A stretch of DNA of 64,000 nucleotides from Herminiimonas sp. KBW02 (GTDB taxonomy: Bacteria; Pseudomonadota; Gammaproteobacteria; Burkholderiales; Burkholderiaceae_D). A program made the position numbers and the translations under genes. Shown here in pieces: positions 17,430-27,240 of the stretch (positions are counted from its first letter, which is position 1; each line of letters begins with the position of its first letter). The stretch covers positions 854,719 through 918,718 of the forward strand of contig NZ_QAJP01000004.1 in NCBI RefSeq assembly GCF_003852535.1, written 5' to 3'. The notes beneath the pieces were generated by a model. The model had not been told where the DNA came from. It searched no databases and was given only the letters and a program-made list of their open reading frames with translations.

Positions 17430-18338
17430 ATGAAAATACCGCGTATTGAAGATTTGATGCTATTTGTGCAGGCTGCCGATTGCGGCGGTTTGTCTGCCGC
17501 TGCACGCGAACTGGATATCGCTCCGGCTGCGGCCAGTGCCGCCCTCAAACGGCTGGAAGCAGCGCTGGGGGCGCGCCTGTTCGTGCGCTCCACGCGCAGT
17601 TTGCGGTTGACGACGGATGGCGAGCGCTATCTGGTGCATGCGCGTGCGGTACTGCTGGCGCTGGATGAAGGTGCTGCCAGTGTGGCGCGTGATGCGCAAA
17701 CGATAGGCGGCGATCTGAGTTTGTCGATCCCGTCTGATCTGGGGCGCAATGTGATGCTGCCGTGGCTGGATGAATTCCAGGCGCAACATCCGGCGCTTCG
17801 CCTGCGCATAAGGATTAGTGACAGGCTGGCTGATCTGTACCGACAGACAATCGACGTGGCCATCCGTTATGGTGAGCCGGAAGACTCCGGCATGGTGGCC
17901 TTGCCACTGGCGCCGGATAACCGGCGTGTGCTGTGTGCTTCCCCCGCTTATTTCAAACGGCATGCAGCACCTCAGAAGCTGAGCGATTTGCAGTCGCATA
18001 ATTGCCTGCGCTTTGTATTGGGCGACGCCGTGCATGAGCGCTGGAATTTCTGGCGCAACAAGAAAATGGAAACCATCACGGTGGACGGCGATCGCGTCAG
18101 CGATGACGGCGATCTGGTGCGGCGCTGGGCGCTGGCAGGAAATGGGCTGGCCTATAAATCGCGACTGGATGTCAGCAACGATTTGAAGAAGGGGCGCCTG
18201 ATAGCGACGTTAAGCAACTATCAGGGCGAGCGTGCGCCGTTGAACCTGGTATGTGCACATCGCCTGATGCTGTCGCCGGCGGTGGTCAGCTTGCGCGACT
18301 TCCTGCGCCAGCGCCTGGAACAGCTCAAGGATGGATGA
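17430..18338 (+). CDS. LysR-family transcriptional regulator
   Basis: A 302-residue LysR protein. The N-terminal winged helix-turn-helix is clear (LSAARELDIAPAAASAALKRLEAALGARLFVRSTRS, seen as SAAARELDIAPAAASAALKR followed by LEAALGARLFVRSTR). The rest is a periplasmic-binding-protein-like effector domain, with VAIRYGEPEDSGMVALPL and a C-terminal NLVCAHRLMLSPAVV. The sequence falls in the large CrgA/PecT-like group, whose members usually control a divergent oxidoreductase. It is divergent from the MDR dehydrogenase, which is the likely target. The coinducer is not predictable. Confidence 0.93.
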   Translation: MKIPRIEDLMLFVQAADCGGLSAAARELDIAPAAASAALKRLEAALGARLFVRSTRSLRLTTDGERYLVHARAVLLALDEGAASVARDAQTIGGDLSLSIPSDLGRNVMLPWLDEFQAQHPALRLRIRISDRLADLYRQTIDVAIRYGEPEDSGMVALPLAPDNRRVLCASPAYFKRHAAPQKLSDLQSHNCLRFVLGDAVHERWNFWRNKKMETITVDGDRVSDDGDLVRRWALAGNGLAYKSRLDVSNDLKKGRLIATLSNYQGERAPLNLVCAHRLMLSPAVVSLRDFLRQRLEQLKDG

Positions 18339-18362
18339 GCAGGAAGGATGAAGCTAGTCTGC

Positions 18363-19262
18363 TCAGACTTTCATATCATTGCTGATCCAGTCGAAGACCG
18401 AGGTGTGCGTCGGTTTCCAGTCCAGTTCCTTGCGCGCCAGTGCTGCGGTGACGCGGCTGTTGGAGCCGAAGGAGTAGACGGCATGACCGTAGCCCCATTC
18501 CTTGATCGCTTCTTCCACCGGCCATGATTGCGGCCGTCCGAGTTGCAGGCGTTGCGCAATAGCGCTGACGATATCGGCGTACGATGCTTCGCCGTTTTCT
18601 ACAAAGTAGTAGGAACCTGCGCGTGCATTTGTCAGGGCGAGCAAATACAGTTCGACCACGTCCTTGATATGGACGTTGGACCAGACATTCACACCCTGGC
18701 CGACGTAGCGTGCAATGCCGCTCTTTTGAGCCTGCGCGACCAGCGGCGGGATTTGCACACTGTCCGCGCTGACGCCGAGGCCGGTACCGTAAATCATGGT
18801 ATTGCACAGGATGACCGAACGTACATCGCGTTTGGCTGCATCGCGTATCAATTGATCGAGCGAAGCGCGTGCGGCTTTTTCCGGCACTACTGCAACCGGC
18901 GTGTCTTCTGCATACACCTGGTCCGATTTCCATGCACCGCGCGCATCGTCGCCGACCACGCTGGAGCCGCTGGTGTGGATGAATGCCTTGCCGGAACCTG
19001 CCAGTGCATCCAGCATCGCTTCGACTGAGGGGCGGTGATCCGAGCTGGCGGCATTGATGACGGCATCTGCCTGCTGCGCTTCATGTGCCAGGATGGCGGC
19101 CTCGTCGAGTGTACCGATGACAGGGTCTATGCCTAACGCTTTTACTTTTTCTGCCTGTGCCGCGGTGCGTACCAGACCACGTACGGTATAGCCTTCCTGC
19201 AGCAAACGTGCTGCCACCGAACCACCGATATAACCTGCTGCACCCGTAATAAATACTTTCAT
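18363..19262 (-). CDS. NAD(P)-dependent epimerase/dehydratase (extended SDR) family protein
   Basis: A 299-residue extended short-chain dehydrogenase-like protein. It starts with MKVFITGAAGYIGGSVAARL, containing the Rossmann motif GAAGYIG (GxxGxxG). There is a HTSGSSVVGD segment in place of the catalytic Ser region and YGTGLGV in place of the YxxxK site, typical of the atypical NAD(P)-binding group with weakly conserved catalytic residues. The longer upstream frame lacks a ribosome site, so the internal Met is preferred. It is divergent from a LysR regulator, with a 9-bp inverted repeat between them. A reductase or epimerase role on a small carbonyl or sugar is inferred only. Confidence 0.88.
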   Translation of the reverse strand: MKVFITGAAGYIGGSVAARLLQEGYTVRGLVRTAAQAEKVKALGIDPVIGTLDEAAILAHEAQQADAVINAASSDHRPSVEAMLDALAGSGKAFIHTSGSSVVGDDARGAWKSDQVYAEDTPVAVVPEKAARASLDQLIRDAAKRDVRSVILCNTMIYGTGLGVSADSVQIPPLVAQAQKSGIARYVGQGVNVWSNVHIKDVVELYLLALTNARAGSYYFVENGEASYADIVSAIAQRLQLGRPQSWPVEEAIKEWGYGHAVYSFGSNSRVTAALARKELDWKPTHTSVFDWISNDMKV

Positions 19263-19375
19263 GATGTTGTCCTTACATTCTTTTATATAAGCGGCGCTGT
19301 GCGAGTCGCGGATAGCGCCGGATGTCGGGGCTTCAGGCTGACGCCGGAAGCTGATGGTCACACTATGCCGGTATT

Positions 19376-19432
19376 TATTGTTGAGAAAAATAGCTGTACT
19401 ATCAAATGATATTTGCTTGAGAATCAACAATA
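19376..19432. promoter_or_regulatory. Widely spaced inverted repeat between LysR and SDR genes
   Basis: TATTGTTGA at one end and TCAACAATA at the other are perfect 9-bp inverted arms about 57 bases apart in total. They flank the shared promoter region of the divergent pair. LysR tetramers bind two sites at about this distance, so the arms could be the two contact regions. Confidence 0.4.
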
Positions 19433-19442
19433 GGTGTCAACA

Positions 19443-20324
19443 ATGGATATCAATTCAGACGATTTAAAGACCTTTGTTGCGGTGATAGATAGTGGCACTT
19501 TAGGCGCCGCTGCGCAGCACCTCGGACTGACCACCTCGGCTGTCAGCCGTACCTTGTCGCGGCTTGAAGAAAAACTGGCAACGACTTTGCTGACCCGTAC
19601 CACGCGTCGCATGGAGTTGACCGATGAAGGGCGGCTCTTGCTGAACAAGGCACGCAGCATCCTGGCGGCGATGGATGAGGCGGAAGAAGCGATACGTGTA
19701 CGGCGACAGCGCCCCAGCGGCCGCTTGCGCATCGATGCCGCTTCGCCGTTCATCCTGCATGTGATCGTGCCGCATGTGGCAGAGTTTCGTGCGCTGTATC
19801 CGGATATCACACTGGAACTGACCAGCAATGATCAGATTGCCGATCTGCTGGAACACAGGATAGATATTGCGATACGCGTTGGCGAGCTGACTGACTCCAC
19901 CTTGCATGCGCGTCCTTTGCGTTCCGGTGCGATGGCGATACTGGCCAGTCCTGATTATTTGAAAAAGCATGGCGTACCGAAGAAGCCGGCAGACCTGGCA
20001 CAGCATCAGACGCTGGGCTTCCTGCAGTATGAAAGCGGGAATAGCTGGCCTTTGCGGCACGACGGTGGCGAGTGGCTGGCGACCACACCGGCATTGCTGG
20101 CGTCCAGCGGCGAAACCCTGCGCGCACTGGCATTAGCGGGACAAGGCATCGCCTGCCTGTCGGAGTTCATGACGAAGAAAGATATCGCCGCCGGTACGCT
20201 GGTGCCGATACTCGGCAAGTTTTACACCGGTTACCAGCGCCCGATACACGCGGTGTATTACCGCAATACGCAGCTATCGCGCCGTATCAGTTGCTTCCTC
20301 GAGTTCCTGCAGCAGAAGATGTGA
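19443..20324 (+). CDS. LysR-family transcriptional regulator
   Basis: A 293-residue LysR protein beginning MDINSDDLKTFVAVIDSGTL. The helix-turn-helix is GAAAQHLGLTTSAVSRTLSR followed by LEEKLATTLLTRTTRRMELT. The effector domain has DIAIRVGELTDSTLHARPL. A GTG three codons upstream is an alternative start; the ATG gives the usual N-terminus. It is divergent from the epimerase-like gene and close to it, so that gene is the probable target. It ends ten bases before a convergent peptidase gene, with no terminator between them. Confidence 0.93.
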   Translation: MDINSDDLKTFVAVIDSGTLGAAAQHLGLTTSAVSRTLSRLEEKLATTLLTRTTRRMELTDEGRLLLNKARSILAAMDEAEEAIRVRRQRPSGRLRIDAASPFILHVIVPHVAEFRALYPDITLELTSNDQIADLLEHRIDIAIRVGELTDSTLHARPLRSGAMAILASPDYLKKHGVPKKPADLAQHQTLGFLQYESGNSWPLRHDGGEWLATTPALLASSGETLRALALAGQGIACLSEFMTKKDIAAGTLVPILGKFYTGYQRPIHAVYYRNTQLSRRISCFLEFLQQKM

Positions 20325-20334
20325 GTGAGAAGTG

Positions 20335-20886
20335 TCAGGCCTGGTCTGGCTGGTAACACCAATGCCAGGGTTCATAGATGAAGCCCAATTGGTTATCGCG
20401 CGGATACGACAGCGTAAAGCCAAAGCGACCAGCGTGCGTACATAGCCAGCGATAGGCTGCGGTGTCGTGGAATTCTTCCTCCGTTGCCATGCAGCCTGGT
20501 GTGTTGATGTCGATGGCGCGGCCGGTGTGGTGTTCGCTATAGCCGGGCGGTGCGCTCAGGGTCAGGATTTTTTCTATCGGCATGTAACGCTCCAGTTTGT
20601 ACTGGATGATTTCTATTTGCCGTTCTATCGAACGAAAGGCTGAGACGACTTCCAGCACGATGCCATCATCTGCCGCCGCCTGTTTCATTGCATGCCATGC
20701 GTCCGCTGTGGCTGGCGTCATCTGGAATTCACGCCCGTTGGCGTCTGTCTCTGCAACGGTCAGTTCGTCCGCTTCGGCATAGAAGGGCAGCTTTTTCGCG
20801 CTGATCAATTCCAGCGAAATGCCGAGTTTGTCCAGTTCCTGGTGAATGCGATCCTGATAGCTAAGTGATGGGAGTTCGTGTTTCAT
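20335..20886 (-). CDS. VanY-like D-alanyl-D-alanine carboxypeptidase (M15 family)
   Basis: A 183-residue metallopeptidase of the M15B/VanY family. The zinc site motifs are present: SAFRSIERQ, SEHHTGRAIDINTPG (the SxHxxGxAxD motif with His and Asp ligands) and the C-terminal EPWHWCY with the catalytic Glu and third zinc ligand His. No signal peptide or membrane helix is seen, so it is either cytoplasmic or secreted by another route. VanY enzymes remove the terminal D-Ala from peptidoglycan stem peptides; in Gram-negative bacteria such proteins may act in recycling. It lies 22 bases upstream of the GGDEF gene on the same strand, read second or separately. Confidence 0.88.
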   Translation of the reverse strand: MKHELPSLSYQDRIHQELDKLGISLELISAKKLPFYAEADELTVAETDANGREFQMTPATADAWHAMKQAAADDGIVLEVVSAFRSIERQIEIIQYKLERYMPIEKILTLSAPPGYSEHHTGRAIDINTPGCMATEEEFHDTAAYRWLCTHAGRFGFTLSYPRDNQLGFIYEPWHWCYQPDQA

Positions 20887-20908
20887 GCGTGTACGGATGT
20901 GCGTAAGG

Positions 20909-22273
20909 TCAGGCCTGAGGGGTAAGACCGAGTTCTGCTTTTAATTCTTGCGTTGGACGGGCATGCTTTTCTATATACATAGCCTGGTCGGCGTATTTCA
21001 ATAATTGCTCTTCGCTGTCACCGTGATCCGGATAGTGCGCGATGCCTATGCTCGGGACGGCGCTGAGCGTGTGCTTGTCTACGGTGATGGGCGGGCGCAG
21101 GGCCTCACGGATCTTTTCCGTGACCAGAGCGGCATGTTCCGGCAACGGAATCGGCTGCAGCAGGATCACGAATTCATCGCCGCCTACCCGTGCCACAGTA
21201 TCTGATTCCCGCAGGCAATTTTTCAGGCGGTGCGCGACCTCCTGCAGCAGCAGGTCGCCGACGTGATGGCCCAGCGTGTCATTGACTTGCTTGAACTTGT
21301 CCAGATCGAGGAACAGTAGTGATAAATGCCCGCGTTCACGACGTGCCTTCAGCAAGGCGACGCGCAGGCGGTCATACAGCAGTGCGCGATTGGGCAGGGC
21401 CGTGAGCTGGTCGTACTGCGCCATGTATTGCAAACGGGCCTGCATCTGCTGACGTTCGATTGCGGTCGCAATCTGGGTCGAGACGAACTGCAGCAATTCC
21501 TGATCCTGTTCGTTGTAGCAGGTTCCGCCCGGATAGCTTTTGCATACCAGCACACCTATCGTGCCGTTCTGTGATTTGAGCGGTACACCCAGCCAGCATA
21601 GTGGCACCGTGTTGACGGTGATTTGCTGCTCGGTCAGGTAATCCTGCATGTTTTCGGGTGTCAGCAAAAGTGGCTGGCCGTTCAGGATGACTTCTTCGCA
21701 TAGGGTGCTGACTGGAACGCAGGTTTCGGGCATCGTGTCGATGTGATAAGGAAAGCTGAGGCTATTGTTTTCCTGGTCGTAAAGCGCAACGGCAAAATTA
21801 TCGACCGCCAGCAGCGTGCCGATGATTTGATGGATGTTCTGGAAGAGGGTGGGCAGGTCTGCGGCCGTTGATGTTGCCTCGGAAATCGCGTAAAGCACGG
21901 CTTGCTTGGACTCGGCACGCTTGCGTTGTGTAACGTCGCGTGCAACGCCTATCCGGACCTGGTCCGGCGGTGACCAGCGCGTTGACCACATAATGTAGGC
22001 AATTTGACCATCTTTGCGGATGTAGCGATTCTCGAAATTCAATTGCGGCTGGCCAGCCATGACCTGCTGTACTGACTGCAGGGTGCGTTCACGATCTTGC
22101 GGCACGATCATGTCAAACATGACGCGACCCAGCATCTCTTGCGGTGTGTAGCCAAAAATGCGCTCGCAGGCTGCGCTGGCAAACAGCACACGGCCATCAG
22201 CATCAACCGCAAAGACGGCGTCTATCAGAAGATCGATGAAACTGACTGGCAGTGTGTAAGGCTTCGTTTCCAT
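20909..22273 (-). CDS. Diguanylate cyclase with PAS and GAF domains
   Basis: A 454-residue soluble protein. Residues about 8-125 are a PAS domain (DAVFAVDADGRVLFASAACER then IFGYTPQEMLGR) with a PAC tail, residues about 140-275 are a GAF domain, and about 285-445 are a GGDEF domain. The active-site motif is intact (RVGGDEFVIL), and an RxxD inhibitory site (RESD) lies exactly five residues upstream, so product inhibition by cyclic di-GMP is expected. It would make c-di-GMP in response to a ligand or redox signal sensed by PAS/GAF; which signal is unknown. No EAL domain follows. It is transcribed ahead of the VanY-like gene. Confidence 0.95.
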   Translation of the reverse strand: METKPYTLPVSFIDLLIDAVFAVDADGRVLFASAACERIFGYTPQEMLGRVMFDMIVPQDRERTLQSVQQVMAGQPQLNFENRYIRKDGQIAYIMWSTRWSPPDQVRIGVARDVTQRKRAESKQAVLYAISEATSTAADLPTLFQNIHQIIGTLLAVDNFAVALYDQENNSLSFPYHIDTMPETCVPVSTLCEEVILNGQPLLLTPENMQDYLTEQQITVNTVPLCWLGVPLKSQNGTIGVLVCKSYPGGTCYNEQDQELLQFVSTQIATAIERQQMQARLQYMAQYDQLTALPNRALLYDRLRVALLKARRERGHLSLLFLDLDKFKQVNDTLGHHVGDLLLQEVAHRLKNCLRESDTVARVGGDEFVILLQPIPLPEHAALVTEKIREALRPPITVDKHTLSAVPSIGIAHYPDHGDSEEQLLKYADQAMYIEKHARPTQELKAELGLTPQA

Positions 22274-22474
22274 GTGAGGAAAGCTAATTCAACAGAATAG
22301 TGTGAGTATGCCCGGATATTGGAAAAAATGGCGGACTAGCTGCGTGCGCATATGAAATCGTCGCATCAATGCAGCAATGTGCTTGCATGAACATTGATTG
22401 CACGCATGTCACCCGGCAGCCATGCAAATAATATGGCTTCCGATGCCGGTATCATGACCCGCGATACCTAGTGA

Positions 22475-23614
<1,140 letters not shown>

Positions 23615-23702
23615 TCAATTTTGTAGTGATGAATCGAACTGCGTTATTATGCGTGCCAAAGAAATAGCTTCCGGAAAACAGGTTTTAGCTTAGGGGTGAC
23701 TA

Positions 23703-24290
23703 GTGAAATTCAAGATGAATCAAAATTCTATCTTTGCCATGCTGCTGCGCTCGCCGTGGTGGATTAGTGCAGGGATAGCCTTATTTATTGCGTTGATTGC
23801 AGCTGCGGTCGTACCGCGTCCCTACGTCATTTACGGTATTTTCACGGGTTTCCCTTTTATGGTGATCAGTGTGATTGCCTTGCGCCGGCAATGGGGTAAA
23901 CCTAGCGCGACGCGTGCCGCGGAAATCCTGCAGGCGGTACGTGCAATGTCGTGGCGTGATTTTTCGGTGGAAATTGAAAATGCATTGAAACGTGACGGCT
24001 TTGTAGTCACGCGCATCGATTTGCCGGAAGCGGATTTCTCGATCACCAGTGAAGGACGTACTGCCCTGGTCAGCTGCAAGCGCTGGAAAGCGGCCAGTAC
24101 CGGCATCGAAATCCTGCGCGATTTGCAAAAGGCGAGGGAAGCCAAGGCAGCGCATGATTGCTTTTATATTACGTCCGGCGACTTTACGCAGAACGCCATG
24201 CAATTTGCAGTCGAAAACAAAATGCGTCTGGTGCATGGCGAAGGCCTGGCCAAGTTACTGCGCAAGATGAAGACGGCGAACGCCAGCTAA
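23703..24290 (+). CDS. Membrane-anchored Mrr-like restriction endonuclease domain protein
   Basis: A 195-residue protein. Two membrane helices cover about 15-35 and 42-60 (WWISAGIALFIALIAAAVV and YVIYGIFTGFPFMVISVIAL), and the remainder is a PD-(D/E)xK nuclease fold of the Mrr type: WRDFSVEIENALKRDGF, then the catalytic core with Asp in EADFSI and the Cys-Lys-Arg-Trp motif ALVSCKRWK, and ending DCFYITSGDFTQNAMQFA. The usual QxK is replaced by SCK. The start is GTG, after an AGGGGTG ribosome site. Such proteins are widespread in Burkholderiales but their role is not established; no methylase gene is nearby, so a classical restriction system is unlikely. Confidence 0.85.
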   Translation: MKFKMNQNSIFAMLLRSPWWISAGIALFIALIAAAVVPRPYVIYGIFTGFPFMVISVIALRRQWGKPSATRAAEILQAVRAMSWRDFSVEIENALKRDGFVVTRIDLPEADFSITSEGRTALVSCKRWKAASTGIEILRDLQKAREAKAAHDCFYITSGDFTQNAMQFAVENKMRLVHGEGLAKLLRKMKTANAS

Positions 24291-24336
24291 GTTGCGCTAT
24301 CGATAGCAGGGCGCTTCCCGCGTCCTGCAGTTATCT

Positions 24337-24359
24337 ACCCGGCCTGGTGCCGGGTTTTT
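24337..24359 (+). terminator. Rho-independent terminator after the nuclease-like gene
   Basis: ACCCGGC and GCCGGGT form a perfect 7-bp stem with a CTGGT loop, followed by TTTT. Confidence 0.85.
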
Positions 24360-24386
24360 GCATTTGGGGCGTGCTCAAATAAATAC

Positions 24387-24404
24387 ATCATATTGTGATA
24401 TGAT
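24387..24404. promoter_or_regulatory. Palindromic operator upstream of the MarR-ClC operon
   Basis: ATCATAT and ATATGAT are perfect 7-bp arms around TGTG, 50 bases before the MarR start codon. MarR proteins bind palindromes of 16-20 bp and commonly regulate their own operon, so this is the likely site. Confidence 0.65.
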
Positions 24405-24454
24405 TTGCGACTTCTGTATTTTGATCTCAGTTGCCGCCTGGCACATCCACTCTT

Positions 24455-24889
24455 ATGAGCAGCTCCGCACCACTGGAACAAGCCGATTTCGAGGCCTTGT
24501 CCGAATTCCGTTATCAATTACGCCGTTTCCTCAGGTTCAGTGAAGATGCTGCCCAGAGTGCCGGGCTGACGCCTTTGCACTATCTGGTATTGCTGCATAT
24601 CAAGGGTTTCCCAGGGCAGGACTGGGCGACGATAGGACAACTGGCTGAACGTCTGCAAATGCAACATCACGGCGCCGTAGCGCTGGTGTCGCGTTGCGAA
24701 AAAGCCGGCCTGGTGACGCGCAGTCCAGGCGTGCACGATAAGCGCCTGGTTTGTGTGCGCCTGACGGCGCTGGGCGAAAAGAATTTGCGTCATCTGGCTG
24801 AGTTGCATCGCAATGAATTGCGCTCGCTGTCGAATGTATTCAAGGTGGCGCGCATTTCTGCATTTAACGATAGTGAAGGCGGGGCATAA
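24455..24889 (+). CDS. MarR-family transcriptional regulator
   Basis: A 144-residue winged-helix regulator starting MSSSAPLEQADFEALSEF. The DNA-binding part includes WATIGQLAERLQMQHHGAVA then LVSRCEKAGLVTRSPGVHDK, with the wing RLVCVRLTALGEK typical of MarR. The downstream ClC gene begins four bases after its stop, so the two form an operon. A perfect palindrome stands just upstream. So it probably senses a signal linked to chloride, acid or an aromatic compound and controls the channel gene, though the ligand is not predictable. A TTG further upstream keeps the frame open, but the ATG gives the family's normal length. Confidence 0.9.
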   Translation: MSSSAPLEQADFEALSEFRYQLRRFLRFSEDAAQSAGLTPLHYLVLLHIKGFPGQDWATIGQLAERLQMQHHGAVALVSRCEKAGLVTRSPGVHDKRLVCVRLTALGEKNLRHLAELHRNELRSLSNVFKVARISAFNDSEGGA

Positions 24890-24893
24890 GATC

Positions 24894-26648
24894 ATGCATC
24901 AGACTGCAAGCAAGCATCAGCGCGATTTCTCGCTGGATAAACGGATACTGTTGTTGTGTGCAATCGCAGTAGTGATCGGTGCCATCAGTACCGTTGCTGC
25001 GTATGTGTTGCTGAACTCGATACATTTCTTCACCAATCTGTTTTTCTTTCAGACTTTTTCCTTCGAGGACAGATCGCCGGCTAATCATACGCTCGGCGCA
25101 TGGGTGATCGCCTTGCCGGTTATCGGCGGACTGATCGCCGGGCTGATCGCCCGTTACGGCTCTGAGAAAGTGCGCGGCCACGGCATCCCGGAAGCGATAG
25201 AGGCGATCCTGTTTCGCAAGAGCCAGATGTCGCCCAAGGTGGCAGTACTCAAACCGCTGACCTCCGGCATTGTGATCGGCAGCGGTGGTCCTTTCGGTGC
25301 TGAAGGTCCCATCATCATGACGGGCGGTGCGATCGGTTCGCTGATTGCGCAGAATTTCTCCATCAGTGCGGCAGAGCGCAAGACCTTGCTGGTGGCTGGC
25401 GCCACGGCCGGGATGACAGCGGTGTTTGGTACGCCGGTGGCGGCCGTTTTGCTGGCAGTGGAGTTACTGCTGTTTGAATGGCGGCCGCGCAGTTTGTTGC
25501 CAGTGATCCTGGCGTGTGCGGTGGCGGCTTTTTGCCGACCCTTGTTGCTGGATTCCGGCCCTTTGTTCCCGCTGCATACCGCGCCGGTCGGTATGGCAGC
25601 ATTTGCGATTTGCATCGTGGCTGGTTTGTTGAGCGGCATGCTGTCGGCCAGTATGTCGCTGGCGCTGTATCGCGTCGAAGACTGGTTCGGCAAATTGCCG
25701 GTGCACTGGATGTGGTGGCCAGCCATAGGCGGACTGGTGGTTGGCATCGGTGGTTACTTCCAGCCGCGTGCGCTGGGTGTCGGCTATGACGTGATTTCTG
25801 ATCTGCTGAATAATCACATCGCGCTATCGGTCGCCTTGTCGCTGCTGCTGGTTAAGGCGGTGATCTGGGTGGTGGCGCTGGGTTCCGGTACGTCTGGCGG
25901 TGTGCTGGCGCCGTTGCTGATGCTGGGGGCCGGGCTGGGTGCGGTGATTGCATATTTTTTCCCCGGCAGCGATCCGACTTTATGGCCTCTGGTGTGCATG
26001 GCTGCGGTACTGGCAGGCGTGCTGGGAGCGCCGTTGACGGCTGCTATTTTTGCGCTGGGACTGACCGGTGATTTCAATGCCTTGCTGCCTTTGTTGCTGG
26101 CAACCGGCGTGTCTTACGGCTTTACGGTGCTGCTGATGAAACGCTCCATCATGACCGAAAAAATTGCCCGTCGAGGCCTGCATATTTATCGCGAGTACAG
26201 CGTTGATCCGCAAGAGCGGGCGTTTGTCAGTGAGGTGATGACGAAGGATGCGGTGAGCATCGCTGCACATCTGACCCTGCACGAAGCGGCACAGCAATAC
26301 TTTGGCAGCGAGCAAAAGCATCGCAGCTTCCCGGTAGTGGATACGCACGGCACATTGCTGGGCATGCTGGAACGTGACAATTTATTGCATCACATCGCTT
26401 TGCATGGCGGCGATCAGCAACTGGCGGCGATATTGGATACCGGACACGCGTCACTGGCATTGCCGACCGAGACTTGCCAGGTAGTGGGGCGTCGCATGGC
26501 GATCCAGCATGCGGAACGGCTGCCGGTGGTGGCGGATAAGGAGTCGCGCCGACTGCTCGGCATTATCAGTCGCAGCGATTTGCTCAAGCCTGCGCATACG
26601 GTATTCCATGAGGAGCATGTGCGCGAACGTCTGTTCCGTTCTTCCTGA
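24894..26648 (+). CDS. ClC-family chloride channel/transporter with C-terminal CBS domains
   Basis: A 584-residue membrane protein. The ClC core spans about residues 15-430 with many membrane helices. Signature motifs are GSGGPFGAEGPI (the GxEGP motif with the gating glutamate), GATAGMTAVFGTPVAAVLLAVE and GSGTSGGVLAPLLMLGAGLG. Residues about 450-580 form two CBS domains (VMTKDAVSIAAHLTLHEAA and LPVVADKESRRLLGIISRSD), which in other ClC proteins bind nucleotides and regulate transport. The gating glutamate suggests a proton/chloride exchanger. It is the second gene of an operon with a MarR regulator, an uncommon arrangement that suggests inducible expression. A strong terminator follows. Confidence 0.93.
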   Translation: MHQTASKHQRDFSLDKRILLLCAIAVVIGAISTVAAYVLLNSIHFFTNLFFFQTFSFEDRSPANHTLGAWVIALPVIGGLIAGLIARYGSEKVRGHGIPEAIEAILFRKSQMSPKVAVLKPLTSGIVIGSGGPFGAEGPIIMTGGAIGSLIAQNFSISAAERKTLLVAGATAGMTAVFGTPVAAVLLAVELLLFEWRPRSLLPVILACAVAAFCRPLLLDSGPLFPLHTAPVGMAAFAICIVAGLLSGMLSASMSLALYRVEDWFGKLPVHWMWWPAIGGLVVGIGGYFQPRALGVGYDVISDLLNNHIALSVALSLLLVKAVIWVVALGSGTSGGVLAPLLMLGAGLGAVIAYFFPGSDPTLWPLVCMAAVLAGVLGAPLTAAIFALGLTGDFNALLPLLLATGVSYGFTVLLMKRSIMTEKIARRGLHIYREYSVDPQERAFVSEVMTKDAVSIAAHLTLHEAAQQYFGSEQKHRSFPVVDTHGTLLGMLERDNLLHHIALHGGDQQLAAILDTGHASLALPTETCQVVGRRMAIQHAERLPVVADKESRRLLGIISRSDLLKPAHTVFHEEHVRERLFRSS

Positions 26649-26663
26649 TTCATCCAGGCAAAG

Positions 26664-26703
26664 AAAAACGGCAAGCAGTGTAAGGCTGCTTGCCGTTTTT
26701 TTT
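26664..26703. terminator. Bidirectional terminator between ClC and PAS genes
   Basis: AAAAACGGCAAGCAG and CTGCTTGCCGTTTTT are perfect 15-bp arms around a 7-nt loop, with T runs on both strands. It serves the convergent ClC and PAS genes. Confidence 0.92.
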
Positions 26704-26730
26704 GGGGCCTTGTGAATGAGCTGTTATGAA

Positions 26731-27198
26731 TTAGCTGTTACCCGCGTTCTTTTCCTGCAGTGCTTTTTCCAGCTCAGCTATGCGCAGGCGTTGTGCGCGG
26801 TCATTGGCCTGGCGCTCGGTAATGTCGCGTGCGACCGCCAGTGCACCCAATACTTTGCCTGCCTCATCCTTCACAAAGCCGAAGCTCATATCGACATAGA
26901 TGCGTGTGCCGTCCTTGTGCATGGAGCGGGTGGTCAGCACCTTGTCGGCATACTTCATCTGGCCGGACGACATGGCATGGTTAAAACCGTTGTTATGGCC
27001 TTGTAGCAGTTGTTCAGGAATGATGATGTCGAGCGGGCCATCGATCACGTCTTCCGCCTTGTGGCCGAAGATGCGTTCTGCGCCGCTATTCCAGATTTGA
27101 ATCATACCTTGCGGATCGGCAAAGATAATGGCGTCCGGGGCCTGATCTACGATGGCTTTGGATAAGGCCAGATTGACAGCTTCATTGGTGGTTTGCAT
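26731..27198 (-). CDS. Stand-alone PAS domain protein
   Basis: A 155-residue soluble protein made of one PAS domain with its PAC segment (DAIIFADPQGMIQIWNSGAER then IFGHKAEDVIDG and GALAVARDITERQAN) plus a short C-terminal coiled coil (RLRIAELEKALQEK). There is no output domain. It is 42 bases downstream of the HPP-CBS gene on the same strand, with a GAGGAG ribosome site, so the two are probably cotranscribed. Single PAS proteins can act as redox, oxygen or ligand sensors or as dimerisation partners. The conserved heme-binding residues could not be judged by eye. Confidence 0.88.
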   Translation of the reverse strand: MQTTNEAVNLALSKAIVDQAPDAIIFADPQGMIQIWNSGAERIFGHKAEDVIDGPLDIIIPEQLLQGHNNGFNHAMSSGQMKYADKVLTTRSMHKDGTRIYVDMSFGFVKDEAGKVLGALAVARDITERQANDRAQRLRIAELEKALQEKNAGNS

Positions 27199-27240
27199 TG
27201 CTTCTCCTCGTTGGCGGCTGCAGCTATAGGCTATACAGAA

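Noticed and set aside
19263-19430. Upstream extension of the epimerase-like protein by 56 residues
   Set aside because: The extension is in the promoter region, includes the inverted repeat and lacks a ribosome site; the Rossmann motif normally sits at the very start of such proteins.
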